The notes under the pieces: generated by a model | What the model was told of the DNA's origin: nothing | Database searches by the model: none | What the model saw: the letters and a program-made list of their open reading frames with translations, nothing else | From: Pelodera strongyloides | Lineage: Eukaryota; Nematoda; Chromadorea; Rhabditida; Rhabditidae | DNA: 64,000 bases | Reading direction: 5' to 3' | Assembly: GCA_036852015.1 (NCBI GenBank) | Contig: JAANDG010000152.1 | Location: 186,001-250,000 of the forward strand | Program-made: the position numbers and the translations under genes | Part shown: positions 24,901-34,720 of the stretch, in pieces | Numbering within the stretch: position 1 is the stretch's first letter | How the letters are laid out: every line of letters starts with the position of its first letter

Positions 24901-27900
24901 TTTTCAGTGAAGAATCAAAAATGGAGAGCGTTGAATTGAAAGCCGGTCACCTACCAGCCACCAAAGCGGGAAACATGAGAGTTACCAGAAAGGTGAGTCC
25001 CACAAAGGTAGCCGGGGGGCAAGCGGTACGAATTCCCAAAGTTTGTAGCGGTACTTTAAGTACCGGTATCTAGGCTGCACCAGTCTAGGTTAATCTAAAG
25101 CCCTTCTTCCAGGACGACCGCCTTTCATACATAAGAGTGGGCTCTTTCTTTATACGGGTGTCCTAAATGCTTTGTGCAAAAAGACCCCTTTGTAGTTTAC
25201 CGATAGCAATACCTATCTATACCCCTCGGTCCCGGGATGCTTCTTTTATCGCTTTTTGTATTTATTACGAATTGAATGTTTCCCGGGTTGCGCGCTCATA
25301 TGGGACCACCCAGGTAGTCCCCCCCCCCTCAGTGAAAGGCATTTTCTCCTCGTGCTGGTTTCTGGGGTTCAACTGTCCCACATCCTAACCATTATTCTTA
25401 TAGGATCGTACCAAGTCCGAGACCGAGAATGCCACTCCTACCACCGAAGTAAACGAGGGTGGTAGCTCTGACGAGGTCCGCGTTACGCAGAACGTGCTCG
25501 CCGGAACCGATCTTGCCGCGCAGGTATGTTTTGATGATCTTACGTCTTAGCTCTAGCAGTGTTAAGGAGGGTCGTCTTTATCGCTACTACGTTCTAAATC
25601 CTTAGCTAGCCATAACAATGCATACATGGGCGACAAATATTCGTCTAACCGTAATAATTAATTTCAGGCCAATAAGGCGTATCCCGAGGAAGCCGTCAAG
25701 CACTTCCATACCAAGCCAGTGGTGTCACACCCCAACAAGCAGGTATGTTCTTCATCCTTATTTTACTTGAATTTGTTACCGGTATACCACCCGTACCCGC
25801 CATGGAATTACCAATGGTTGCTGTTTAGTTAGTACTAGCTTGATAATAGTCATTCAAACTGCATAGCGCTGTCCTCATCCCATACCTCAATCGTACAGTA
25901 CTCTTTTAGGCCATGGCCAACGTCCCCGACCGCGACCGTATGCAGCGATTCCAGCCTCAGCCCAAGCACCTTAACTAGACTTTAAAATCTAGTTAATCCA
26001 ACGGCTGCATACTTGTATGTATGTGTACATAGCCTTTATTGTTAATCATTCTCATTTTACGGTTTTTTTTCGGATTTCACCCGTGACAATGTTTTCTCTC
26101 AGTGTTTCTTGTTTACCACGCTATATTAGTGTTTAAAGCACTTATCAGTTTTCACCCCAAATTGGTACAAACAATATTTGTGTGTATACCTAATATGTTA
26201 TGTAGAGTAGAATACGTTTCTCCCGCTGTATTTTCGCTAGTTTCTGTTTCTTGTCCATGGTTTGGTTTACCGCTCCGCCTTCTTCTTTAGCTAGGATCTA
26301 GTGCTTCTCGAGCCAATCGTACCTTTAAAGGGGAGCGGTAAACCAGAAATACCTCTTTTCAGAAATATCAATTGTTTCATTCCGAGTATTGAAAAGCGGT
26401 TTGTAAATAAATTATTCAGAAGCATTGTGGTGATGATTGTTTTTTCAGGAAGAGAGGGAGTGGAAATATTCAGGGAGTAAAGAAATATAGGTGTGACAGG
26501 GTGTGCAGAAATTGATTAAACATTCACTTCACAGTGGTTTGCTACCGTTCACAGGCCACCAAATTGGTGCTATCAAGTTACATCTGGCTCAATAATAAGT
26601 TGGCACTGTGGTTGGTTATCTAACAACAATATCTCGCGGCAGTTTTCGTTCCTCTCGATGGGTGGTAACACAAGGTTACGTACAACGAAACTCAAGAGTT
26701 GCGCGCGGCAACAGTTTGGGGGTGTTTCCCGCAAAAGAATTTGATGCGCGCCGCAAAAGTTTTTCCACCGACACTGGTTGCCGTTTTGGTGCGGGAAACA
26801 CCCCCAAACTGTTGCGGGAAACACCCCCAAACTGTTGCCGAAAAGGTGCGGAAACGGTGCGGGAAAAGTAGCAACTGCAAAAAGAAAGCAGTGTTGGATT
26901 CGAACCCTACACTCTTGTTAGATAGTTTCTCTGAACAGCGCCTTAAACCACTAGACCACACAACACATCAGTGACCTGTGCTTGCAGAAGACTATTAGTA
27001 CAACAACTGCACTTACGGCAGATCCTCCGAGCGCTTTTAAAAACGCTGCCGAAAAGGTGCGGAAATGGTGCGGGGCGCAAGTTGCGCGCCGCACCATTTC
27101 CGCACCGTTTCCGCACCTTTTCGGGAAACACTTTGCGCGCCATATCTATTCCGCGCGCATTTTGTTTCCCATTCCTTTGCGGCGCGCATTTTGTTTCCCG
27201 AAATGGTGCGGCGCGCAACTCGTCGGCTCTCAGTGTAGTTTCATGCATTGGGCAACTGACCCCATGTTATGATACACCAACATGATACACTTTATCACTT
27301 TTTTTTTACATATATTATGTTTACATTATTTACTCCATTTTAAATTACAAAACGACAGCTTGAATATACCTCATGGCAGCTCCGCTTCCCTACGTAAATT
27401 TGAATGCAACCTTACCTTACAAAATGACGACGTTGACAGCAGTCTGATAGTTCTAACAGCCTGGGATCGTAGAGAAGACTGTGGGGAATCGGTTAGCCGC
27501 ACAATCTCGTCGATGAGTGCTGCGTGGTTCGCAATGCACAGCGCGGTTTCCTGAAAGGGGGTACTGTATGTCTGGCCTTAAAGTGGTATAACAGCCGGGT
27601 TTGTAACGTATCCTGGACGTTGTATTCCCGTGTAGTGCATGCAATACTGCGCGATAATTATATTAATTTGTGTACGACATGAACATTTCCAATATACGTT
27701 CGCGTGTTATACCGCTTTAAATACATTAACGTTCATGTACAAATTAGTGAGTTTTTGTTCCCCTCATAATGTGGTAGTCGCTAACAGTAGTACGGTAGTT
27801 TCTGTCATGCATAGTATCTGTGATACGGTAAGTGATGCAATCCCACGCCTAAATCGCCTGAAGCGCCGCACACACTTTTTGCCTGCCCCGTTTCTTGGCA

Positions 27901-30573
27901 TACCAGGCGCTAATCTGGCGAAGACTGGGCGAAGTGCGCGGCGAAACCTGGGCGAACCCCCCTTTTTCGCCGCGCACCAACCGAGTTCGCGTTGTATTCA
28001 TTCTCAAACGCACCTTGTGAGCGCACAGATTTCCCAGAAGCCGCAACAAGGTGCTCTTTATCTCTGCAGAAGCTCTCGAGCTTTCCAGAATCCGTACTGA
28101 AAATAAAACAATAAACCACTATGAAGTAATTCCATAGGAAATGAGTGAACCCACTGGTTTTTTTCGTGGGCCTGCCCATCTGGTGACCAACTTGTGACCA
28201 AAGTTAATCGAAAACCGTCACCAGCTGGTCACCAAATCGTCACAACGAACCAGTCATCAGATGTTTTTTTTCGGTAAAAACCATTTGGTGATGGGCCAAC
28301 GACGGGTTTTTCTGTGGTTTCGGCAATGATTTCGTTTTCCTGTGTATGTGAATTCATACGGTAATTATAATTTTGATCTACTAAACCGTCGTGATTGTGT
28401 CACAGATGCCGCGCACGAAATAGGTGAATTGGCATCCAGCATTGCAATAAATGAACCGGGCGAAAAGTTTATTACTAATTAGAGCATAATTAGAACAATT
28501 ACAGCCCAGTTATCAATGTAATGTTATCATATCTTACAGTAACTACAAGTTATAGGCGAACACACCTGAAAGAAGGTTGATCTGTACATGTGGACGCTTG
28601 ACCTAAAACAAGCAATTTTAGTTGATAGTGATATGATTAGGGTAAAATATAGAGTTAGTTGATCAAAAATGTCTATACGGTTTTGACGCCATATTCACCA
28701 CGCCGATTCCTTGGGAACCCATGGGGAACTCAGTGGTCAGGTATGGTTAAGATTTGGTCTATGCGGTTACGGATTCCTTGGATATTGATACATTAGTGAA
28801 TTGGTCTAAAGTAGGAGCCACACAGGATTTGCACCGCGATTTTTGAATTTGATGCTTTATGCATTTATGCATCCTATTTTTAACAACCTCAAGGCATGCA
28901 GCTGTAGACAGATTGCAACAATTGGCGATCAGACTGAGGAGAGCACGCAGGACGGACATCCAAACACTTCTGAAAGGAGAATAATTACCTATGAAAGTGT
29001 CGAATACGGCTTTTAAAGCGAAATACCGGCCGGTTTTTGAAACGCATGGTGGACAATTGAATTCTTGCGTAGTTATGCTAATTTGCTCGAATTTAGCTCG
29101 ATTTTTTATTCTAATTTATGTTCATTTGCATAAGCTGCATGAGAATGCTGACCTCCTCGATGTGTTTCAAAAACCGGCCGGTATTTCGCTTCAAAGTGTC
29201 AGGCTAACGAGAAAGTATACCACAAGATTGTAAAGTATGATTGAAAATTCACTGTATCTATCGCCAGCTGGAACGACTACCCATACCGGTGGAACTGCGC
29301 GCCAGTGCCGTGGAAAGACAGGGTCGGCCACAGCGGGGGCACCGCCTCCAGGGTGCACGGAGGTGCGCCACAAGTGAGCGAATATATGCTCAGTTCCAAC
29401 TGGCGCTAATGCAGCGCAACTTTTGGGGGGGGGGGGGTCAGGTGCGTCACCTGGCACTCGCGCACCCGTGGTGCAATAGAGGGAGCGCGCCGCGCCGGTG
29501 TGGCTGAAGCTTTCGCGGCGACGTCGTGTGGTGTCGCGTTGCGAGTGCCCCAAGCGCAATACAATAGGAATTGGTTATATGACGACCATATAATTAACTA
29601 GTCACATGAAAGTAACATCCTATTGTATTGAAAAAAATCTTGAAAAAATTCTCAAAAAAAAAAAAAGTAAAATGAAACTCACTCATTATTTGCCAGTTCA
29701 GCGACACATTTCTGTAGCACTTGTATAAGACAGGAGAAAATTTGGCCTTCATTAGAGAGCAGTGATTCCACGGCGCTTTTCGAGATTGCAAACTAGAAAA
29801 AATTTGTCAAATAAAATTATAAGGATTATTTCTTTGTATGAGACCTGATTGGTTCTAACTTTAGTAATAAATGTCATGCCATTTCAGAACGATAGCCGTT
29901 TATGGATACGCAAGTCGCTAGATGTTAATAGGAAACCGGTAATGTGCACGGCGATACCCTGGCACAAAAATACCGTTTATTTTTGCATTATGCATTTTGA
30001 TTTGATGCACACCTCGGTGTTACTTGGTAATAATAAAGTGTTTTATGCAGATCTACGGAGGCCATATTCACCACTCCGGTTCCCTCGGGGAACTAGTCCA
30101 TGGGGACAGAAAATAGCATTCTAATGTGAGAGACGCAGAGAAAAAGACGGGGAATTCTCCATGGGGAATTGAGGTGGTGAACATGGCCTCAGAACCACAA
30201 AGAGTTCAGAATGAACCTGGAGGAGATCGGTGAAAGAAAATGGGGCTTGCGAAGTACACAGGAAGGTGGAAAGCCCGGTATGTGTCCGATTACGGCCCGC
30301 TTCGTTGAGGGACGTGGATCCACCCACATGCCGTTTCTTTACAATAATCGGGCACATATCGAGCACATATCCGGGTTTTCAATTTCCCACGTAGGCGGTA
30401 TACCGTACCTTCTTAATTGTGTTGATCGTGGAAAGAATTTCAAGAGAGTTCTCTCCTCTCAGAGTTTCAATGTTGATGTTCTTCAGTTGTATTTCTTTCT
30501 TGGACTGTTTAGCTCTTCGTCCACTGCCACTGGAACCCGGACTGTCCGAAGTGAGAGCTCGTTTATTACTCAT
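12919..30573 (-). CDS. ARMC5-like armadillo-repeat and BTB/POZ protein (complete, 22 exons, 860 residues)
   Basis: Exons in order: 30573-30409, 29792-29683, 28969-28888, 27550-27416, 20949-20783, 20342-20207, 19769-19704, 18474-18337, 18035-17940, 17554-17451, 16741-16642, 16427-16344, 16026-15860, 15570-15394, 15182-15047, 14735-14679, 14499-14407, 14287-14183, 13926-13857, 13727-13621, 13419-13286, 13072-12919. Every junction keeps frame. A basic, NLS-like N-terminus precedes helical armadillo-type sequence (about residues 56-640). A BTB domain follows at about 672-785, with SDYFKGMF and ALIQLADRYLC as landmark segments, then a helical tail. Human ARMC5 (935 residues) has the same order and acts as a CUL3 adaptor for RPB1 degradation. 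Identification rests on architecture and length, not alignment. A Ser/Pro-rich insert (about 349-430) interrupts the armadillo region. Another ARM-BTB family is the alternative. Confidence 0.82.
13857..14499 (-). other. BTB/POZ-encoding exons 17-19 of the ARMC5-like gene
   Basis: Exons 14499-14407, 14287-14183 and 13926-13857 encode the first half of the BTB fold. The segment LRFVDKEHRLIAKVPMED corresponds to the strand-turn-strand entry where BTB proteins usually carry a conserved His before the first core helix. VCENSDYFKGMFSS is the classical S-x-Y-F core helix. The domain continues in exons 20 and 21. This is the strongest evidence that the protein is an ARM-BTB adaptor rather than a plain ARM protein. 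Confidence 0.8.
13978..14165. repeat. TC-rich microsatellite in intron 18 of the ARMC5-like gene
   Basis: Interrupted (TC)n with TAATCTC and TTACTCTC variants. It lies between exons at 14183 and 13926, and supplies a long pyrimidine tract on the plus strand. Confidence 0.8.
14816..14990. repeat. 27-bp minisatellite in intron 15 of the ARMC5-like gene
   Basis: Six tandem copies of a 27-base unit (CCCGAAGACGACGACGTCG and eight more bases), with only one- or two-base differences between copies. Because 27 is a multiple of three, every frame stays open and encodes nine-residue repeats. The plus strand gives an acidic PEDDDVDVL repeat and the minus strand gives Ser/Thr- or Arg-rich repeats. The flanking exons splice in frame without it, so it is treated as intronic. 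Confidence 0.85.
15292..15380. repeat. GA microsatellite in intron 14 of the ARMC5-like gene
   Basis: Interrupted (GA)n tract immediately downstream of the donor of exon 14 on the minus strand. Confidence 0.75.
15595..15693. mobile_element. TTAA-AGCGGT element family C, short copy
   Basis: Begins TTAAAGCGGTATGGCACGTG and ends with the inverse (CCACATGCCATATCACTTCAA). It is the shortest family C copy, about 100 bp, sitting in intron 13 of the ARMC5-like gene just upstream of exon 14. Confidence 0.75.
16962..17401. mobile_element. tRNA-bearing 440-bp repeat, copy 1
   Basis: Shares order and sequence with 47284-47735. It starts TCTTATTATATAAAGGAGAA, then a degenerate tRNA on the minus strand, then an AT-rich body. 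Two tandem hairpins (GGCCGAAGGCC and GAGCCCGTAGGGCTC) lie near the right end. It sits in intron 10 of the ARMC5-like gene. No terminal inverted repeats are visible. The pol III-type boxes suggest a tRNA-derived retroelement, but the tRNA is internal rather than at one end. Confidence 0.8.
17062..17150 (-). pseudogene. Degenerate tRNA inside the 440-bp repeat, copy 1
   Basis: On the minus strand, an A-box-like segment (TAGTTCAACAGGTAGAGC) is followed by a B box (GGTTCGAATCTC). The D and T stems can form, but the acceptor stem does not pair (GCTAGCA against the 3' side) and the anticodon stem is broken. A working tRNA is therefore unlikely. Confidence 0.65.
18508..18685. mobile_element. TTAA-AGCG element family A, full-length copy abutting a family B element
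   Basis: Intact inverted ends (TTAAAGCGAAATACCGGCCG left, CCGGCCGGTATTTTGCTTTAA right). Its right TTAA is also the left TTAA of the family B element at 18682. It lies in intron 7 of the ARMC5-like gene. Confidence 0.88.
18682..18852. mobile_element. TTAA-AGCG element family B, near-perfect palindrome
   Basis: About 170 bp, forming an almost perfect hairpin: TTAAAGCGAAATGCTAGCC..GGAAAATTTGCATATGATAAGC is mirrored on the right by GGCTAGCATTTCGCTTTAA. The centre is short (near GATTGCCGTGGACGATCG). Copies occur at 23489 and 39809. Confidence 0.9.
19190..19490. repeat. GC-rich repeat patch in intron 7 of the ARMC5-like gene
   Basis: Much richer in GC than its surroundings, with repeated GTGCGC/GCGCAC words and a stretch (GTGCCAACTGGAATTCAG) loosely echoed at 29395. 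Open frames exist on both strands because stops are rare in GC-rich DNA; none fits the host gene's phases. Confidence 0.5.
20965..21015. repeat. Family C terminal fragment
   Basis: TTAAAGCGGTATGACAGGTG end followed by TCATGAAACGTATGTTGAAC; the opposite end is not found nearby. Located just upstream of exon 5 in intron 4 of the ARMC5-like gene. Confidence 0.55.
21472..21620. mobile_element. TTAA-AGCG element family A, one-ended copy
   Basis: Has the left end TTAAAGCGAAATACCGGCCG and most of the family centre (inverted relative to some copies), but the right end has decayed. Located in intron 4 of the ARMC5-like gene. Confidence 0.7.
22381..22800. repeat. GC-rich GGTGC/GCACC repeat patch beginning with a family C end
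   Basis: Opens with TTAAAGCGGTGTGGCACGTG, then about 380 bases full of repeated CGGCACC, GGTGCGGCA and ACCAGATACGCACC words, some in direct and some in inverted orientation. Similar GC-rich words recur at 26690-26870 and 27040-27230. No coding exon fits. Confidence 0.55.
23489..23646. mobile_element. TTAA-AGCG element family B, copy 2 (right end clipped)
   Basis: Left end TTAAAGCGAAATGCTAGCCC with the palindromic arms as at 18682; the right arm runs to GAGGCTAG and then stops before the terminal CGCTTTAA. Located in intron 4 of the ARMC5-like gene. Confidence 0.88.
24900..24907 (+). other. Putative spliced-leader acceptor upstream of the DAP1 homologue
   Basis: A TTTTCAG acceptor ends 13 bases upstream of the ATG at 24921. 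No upstream exon is evident, so SL trans-splicing is the simplest reading. Confidence 0.55.
24921..25978 (+). CDS. dap-1: Death-associated protein 1 (DAP1) homologue (complete, 4 exons, 111 residues)
   Basis: Exons 24921-24992, 25404-25523, 25668-25742 and 25910-25978, all joined in phase 0. The N-terminus MESVELKAGHLPATKAGNMR matches the DAP1 signature K-A-G-H-x-P-A-x-K-A-G-x-M-R. The C-terminal half, with FHTKPVVSHPNK and RMQRFQPQPKHLN, follows the family's H-x-K-P and Q-x-I/F-Q-Q-P-x-K pattern. Human DAP1 is 102 residues. DAP1 is a small disordered, proline-rich cytosolic protein, an mTOR substrate that restrains autophagy and binds ribosomes in dormant eggs. The acidic Ser/Thr-rich middle is encoded by exon 2. 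The gene lies wholly inside intron 4 (27415-20950) of the ARMC5-like gene, on the opposite strand. Confidence 0.93.
26690..27235. repeat. GC-rich direct and inverted repeat block in intron 4 of the ARMC5-like gene
   Basis: Repeated words such as GGGAAACACCCCCAAACTGTTG (first 20 bases shared by two close copies at about 26794 and 26816), GGTGCGGAAA and TTTCCGCACC. Inverted pairs occur at 27050-27120. The block is interrupted at 26880-26990 by a tRNA-like sequence. Confidence 0.6.
26884..26970 (-). pseudogene. tRNA-like sequence (probable pseudogene)
   Basis: On the minus strand GTGTTGTGTGGTCTAGTGGT supplies an A box and GGGTTCGAATCCAACAC a B box and 3' acceptor strand. The outermost bases pair (GTGTTG with CAACAC), but the T stem has at least three mismatches and the anticodon arm is unclear. 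It could be a decayed tRNA or the head of a SINE. Confidence 0.45.
27578..27720. mobile_element. TTAA-AGCGGT element family C copy
   Basis: Left end TTAAAGTGGTATAACAGCCG; right end GTGTTATACCGCTTTAA. About 143 bp, in intron 3 of the ARMC5-like gene. Confidence 0.75.
28183..28345 (-). repeat. Dispersed repeat, inverted partner of 4118-4275
   Basis: Reverse-complement order of the 4118 copy: TGGTGACCAAC..CATCAGATG, an A/T run, ACGACGGGTTTTTCTGTG and CGGCAATGATTTCGTTTTCC. Located in intron 3 of the ARMC5-like gene. Confidence 0.65.
29013..29194. mobile_element. TTAA-AGCG element family A, full-length copy
   Basis: Intact ends (TTAAAGCGAAATACCGGCCG and CCGGCCGGTATTTCGCTTC) and the standard centre. 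Located in intron 2 of the ARMC5-like gene, just upstream of exon 3. Confidence 0.88.
29270..29545. repeat. GC-rich repeat patch with poly-G run in intron 2 of the ARMC5-like gene
   Basis: Loosely related to the patch at 19190-19490 (GTTCCAACTGGCGC versus GTGCCAACTGGAATTC). Contains an 11-13 base run of G at about 29425. Confidence 0.45.
30060..30188. repeat. Short inverted-end dispersed element, copy 2
   Basis: Same ends and same internal phrases as 1652-1783 (ATTCACCACTCCGGTTCCCT..AAATAGCATTCTAAT..AAAAAGACGGGGAATTC). Located in intron 1 of the ARMC5-like gene. Confidence 0.75.
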
Positions 30574-30884
30574 CTTGCAATAATTATTCGGTTTCTGCCT
30601 AAAAAGAATAACTCCTTGTATAAATTAGGCAGGAAGAGGCTCACCAGGTGTGAGTGTTCGATTCATTTCGTTTTATCGAAAGAACACGGTAAATGCTCAC
30701 AGTAAACACACATAACAATGCACAGAATGATAAATACATTTTGAAGGAAATATTTAATTTAAAGGACGGATGCTAAATAAAAACAACTACCGTATTATTT
30801 TAACATCACTCGTAAAAAATGAGCAGTAAAGGGTAAAGTATGTGTATGAGTGGCTAAAGCCCTACAGCGACATAACCACATAGC

Positions 30885-31052
30885 GACGGGTTTTTGAAAC
30901 ACATCGGGCACGGCTGCATTCTTACGCAATAAAATTGATGCTAAGTTGGGTCTGACTGGGGACGATTTTTTATTCTAGCTAAATTGCATATGATGTATAA
31001 GAATTCAGGCATGCTCGATGTGTTTCAAAAACCGGCCGGTATTTCGCTTTAA
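30885..31052. mobile_element. TTAA-AGCG element family A, left end decayed
   Basis: Right end CAAAAACCGGCCGGTATTTCG..TTAA is intact; the left end reads CGACGGGTTTTTGAAACACA and has lost the terminal TTAAAGCG. Confidence 0.7.
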
Positions 31053-31323
31053 TGGGACAGGGGACAGGCCCATGAGAAAAAAGTTTTCCTCGATTTCCTA
31101 GCACAGAATGTCCGGAATTTCAGAAATATTACTGTGAAAACCACATTTCTTTGCGCCTAGAACTCACAGATTTATTCAGTTTAGACAGTTCGGCCAAGTA
31201 CCGTAATTCTACATTTAAGACTCGTTCAACTTATGCTAGGAACAAATAGTTTCGTGCACTTCCTCATCATTACAAACAATAATTTACCTACATAGAAGGT
31301 TCTATAACCAATACCAACAAAGA

Positions 31324-31504
31324 GAAAGCGAAATACCTGCCGGTTTTTGAAACGCATCGTGGATAAGTGAATTCTTACATATTTATGCTAATTTGTTCGA
31401 ATTTAACTCAATTTTTTATTCTAATTTATACTCATTTGCATAAGCTGCATAAGAATGCTGTTGCACGCGATGTTTTTCAAAAACCGGCCGGAATTTCGCT
31501 TTAA
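31324..31504. mobile_element. TTAA-AGCG element family A copy
   Basis: Left end AAAGCGAAATACCTGCCGGT, right end ACCGGCCGGAATTTCGCTTTAA with terminal TTAA. Standard centre. It lies only about 270 bp from the copy ending at 31052. Confidence 0.85.
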
Positions 31505-32799
31505 GAAAGCATTAGTTACATAGCACAATGAGGAATGAGGACGCAGTGAAACGACTGGAATCACGAAATTCATGAACAACGCCGCGCTACGATTCTTTAT
31601 ATGCGCTTGCTCTACCTGTTACGGAATTACTAATGATTTTGTATTATGAATATGAGCACATGAAAATGAGAGAGATTATGGAGACAAGAGTGATAGGATA
31701 AAAGAGGACCACCCACGATTTATTGGTTTACAGTTTATAATCAAAAACACAATTACAGTAACTTTACAAGACAGACTTACTGTACGTGCAATTACGAAGA
31801 CAGACTACGGTAATTTATAGACAGTTTTCTTAGTTGAAGCAAATTCCATAATTATTGTTAATTCCGGATAGAAAAAGATGAATGTTCCCTACCGAATGTC
31901 AATTTCGCGTGGAAGGAAAAAAACTTAAATTTTGAATCATAACGCACTGTAAACTTGGGTCAACACGGAACGAATACGAATAAAACCGAAGAGAAAGCAT
32001 AAAGGGGGATGAAAGGCGCTTTAAGAAAACAGATTACTGAGACAACAACTCGATAATGGCCAGTTTTACAATACTGTCGAAATAAAAATAAGCATAAACA
32101 ACATCGCAGCTAAAAACGTGTAGTTTATAGTCAGGCTATTTCGCAGACAAAATTTTGTATGTTGATAAAGTCTCGAGGAGAACATTATATAGTTTGTAGC
32201 CCAACCACCGTAATCCTCCAGTATTCGGAGTGTTTTCGTGCGCGCGTCGATTTTTCGACTCGTTTTCGTTGTTGACTGCATTGATGATTGTGTTGTTGTC
32301 GTTGGAAGTTTTCTTGTTTGATTTTCACTTTATTGGTTGTATAGTTGCTTTCTCCGTTGCGGATTTAACCTACAGTTCGATACTCACCCTTTGGAAGAGG
32401 ATTGCAAACCTGTTACCTTATCTTTTCTGATATCGTCCAGTGTTTCGTTCCCATCGCGTTTTCTTGGTGCTTTGATGAGCTACTTGGAGTGTCTTTCGCA
32501 CTCAAATTCGCTGACAGTATTGTGCGTGATTATGTTGTATTTCCGTCCCTGAACATTCAGTAGTGTTGGTATTTTGTAATTAATAGCTTGATTCGCTCTC
32601 ATAACATGATACCATCCTGATAACCTGAATCTATTTGTATTGTGGATACGCCCCCATTCTATGTATTCCCATTTCACATATCCTCTTCCGTCCCCCGTTT
32701 CGCATATTTGTGTAGCATAATATAGCGCGCGGGGGATCTCGTGCACGTTGGCCTAGAGCTTAGTCCCCCCACAACACACAACTAGTTCACATATTGGTA

Positions 32800-33085
32800 T
32801 TGGTGATGCAGCTGGATTGGTCGGTCCCCCATGGTGCCTCTTGATTGGTACCCTTCAGCCGTGTCTGCTGTCCCCATTGGTTGCCCGATCGATGGTCTAC
32901 GCTCCCCTTTCCTCTGTTCGGTTCCCCCGTCGTCCCTGCTCCCGCGTCCCCCATAGCACTGCCCGACTCCCTGTGCCGGGCTATAACCCTCGCGGCGGCC
33001 GCGACGCCGCACGCCGCGCCTCAGAGTCGTTCGCGACGCCGCGTCGCTCGATGCCGCGCGCTTTCGTATTCGTCTGTCCACTCTT
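32800..33085. other. GC-rich patch upstream of pbrm-1
   Basis: About 280 bases strongly enriched in C and G (CGCGGCGGCCGCGACGCCGC) within AT-rich DNA, with two ATTGGT/ATTGG (CCAAT-box-like) motifs. Open frames on both strands are explained by composition. It could be promoter-proximal sequence or an unrecognised repeat; nothing decides this. Confidence 0.35.
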
Positions 33086-33848
33086 TTCCTCCAATACGGC
33101 AACAGACTGACGAGTCAGACCTTTTGCTTTACTTTACGTTTTATTTTGCTTTAGTTGTGGTTACGCTAATCAAAATGTGTATTACTTATTGCGCACTTAT
33201 GCTTACTTTGTTCTTTTAGTGTAGAATCGCGAAAGCGCGCCGGTTAGCGTGGTAAATTTGGTGAAAGGAGTATGTGGAACTCTATTTATGAGTAGTATGT
33301 GATAATTTTCGTCCGCAGTCCGCCGAATTACGCCTTTCTCGTGCTCTGCTCTGCTGCGCTTGGCTAACTTTGCCGCTTTTCTTTCTTTTTGTTTTTGCTG
33401 ATTATGCCCGCTAGTCTTGTGGTCACTCTTCTTGTCTTGTTGACCACTGGAAAGGAAAATAAACCTAAATGTGTGTTGTTATTTGAAGCCTTTAATAGCT
33501 TATGGTTTTTCTTTTGCATTTTGGCTTTAAGAATATTTCCCCTGACATCCACACACATTTGCTCATGGATACTATTTATGTTTGGCACACTTTCAATACG
33601 AATTGTCATTTCCTGTAGTAAGAAAATGTAAAGAAAATACATATAAGGCAAATTCGCAAATTAGGCAACTACTTTATGATGCAACCATTGCAACCTGAAA
33701 CTATCCTCCAGCTGGCCAGCAGATATATGTGTTCAGTGTTCTCTAAACACGTTAGCTTTTAGCTTGGGGGCTTGGGCTTGGAAGCTTGTAGCTTATCACA
33801 GGACATAGTGTGGTTATTCTTATTATTTGAATGTTCCTTTCATTCAGG

Positions 33849-34010
33849 GGTATAGATTGGTGCGTTGAAACACGCACGAACCACCTCCGGATCGAAAACA
33901 ATTCGAAATTTATATATTTGGCCCAAACATGGTGTTTTATTAAAACGTTCGATGACTAAGCTAAAGAAACCCCCTCAAACCACCTCCATTTACGCGCGGA
34001 ATTTATACGA
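33849..34010. repeat. Dispersed repeat, copy 1 (partner at 50029-50215)
   Basis: Shares GGTGCGTTGAAACACGC, ACATGGTGTTTTATTAAAA, CTAAGCTAAAGAAA and the CCTCCAT..ACGCGCGGAA ending with the copy inside pbrm-1 intron 32. Confidence 0.75.
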
Positions 34011-34444
34011 TTTATTTATTTATTTTATTAATTAAATAACACCACAGGGTGTGCATCACAATGAAATGATGAAAAGAAAGTAGTATATAACAACTCGTCG
34101 TGTTTATACCCTGGTTTCATTTTTTTTGTGCTAAATTGTTTTCTTATTTGTGCGGCCAAGCTCTCTGCTCTCTGGACGCTTTTTCATGATATTATCTATT
34201 CATGTAGTCGTAGTCGTAGTCGTAGAACATGTGAATCATTAGCAACATACACATTGCTTATTCGCTTCGCTGACCATTCTCCTTCTGTCTCTCGTCTCTC
34301 TGTAGTTTCTAGATATTGTGCGTTTGCAGTTAGTTCCATCGCCATACTGGGCTAAACGGTGTATCAAACTCCATACCAACAATTTCCTGATTATGAGACT
34401 ATTGCGCATTTATTTACTAGAGCGAAAAGTGGCACTATTCACTA

Positions 34445-34530
34445 TGAATTTGAACTGCGAAATGAAAAATTGAGGTTTCGCCCGACCGAAACCTCAATTT
34501 TTAATTTCGCAGTTCAAAGTTCAAATTCAT
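34445..34530. repeat. Hairpin: inverted repeat of about 38 bp with a tiny loop
   Basis: TGAATTTGAACTGCGAAATG..AAAATTGAGGTTTCG is followed after four bases by the inverse. A related fragment (GGGGTTTCGGTCGGGCAATC..GGCTAGGGACGGTCTTAATG) occurs at 49147-49260 in pbrm-1 intron 30. Confidence 0.75.
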
Positions 34531-34720
34531 AAAACCGGCTAAGGGCGGCCTTAATGCTCAGTGTGCAATGTGCACAAACATTTGAATCATTCTATTCACT
34601 ATGTTTCATGTTACGTTACCATCCATACCATATCCAGCAGTGGCTTGAAACTTGTAGCTCATAAAGCGCTTGCGGCGTTTTTTGTAGTTTCTAATTTTTA
34701 GTTCGACTTCCATTGCTGAA

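Noticed and set aside
32817..33219. 97- and 124-codon frames on the plus strand and a 106-codon frame on the minus strand
   Set aside because: GC-rich patch with few stops; Arg/Ala/Pro composition without recognisable motifs or exon boundaries.
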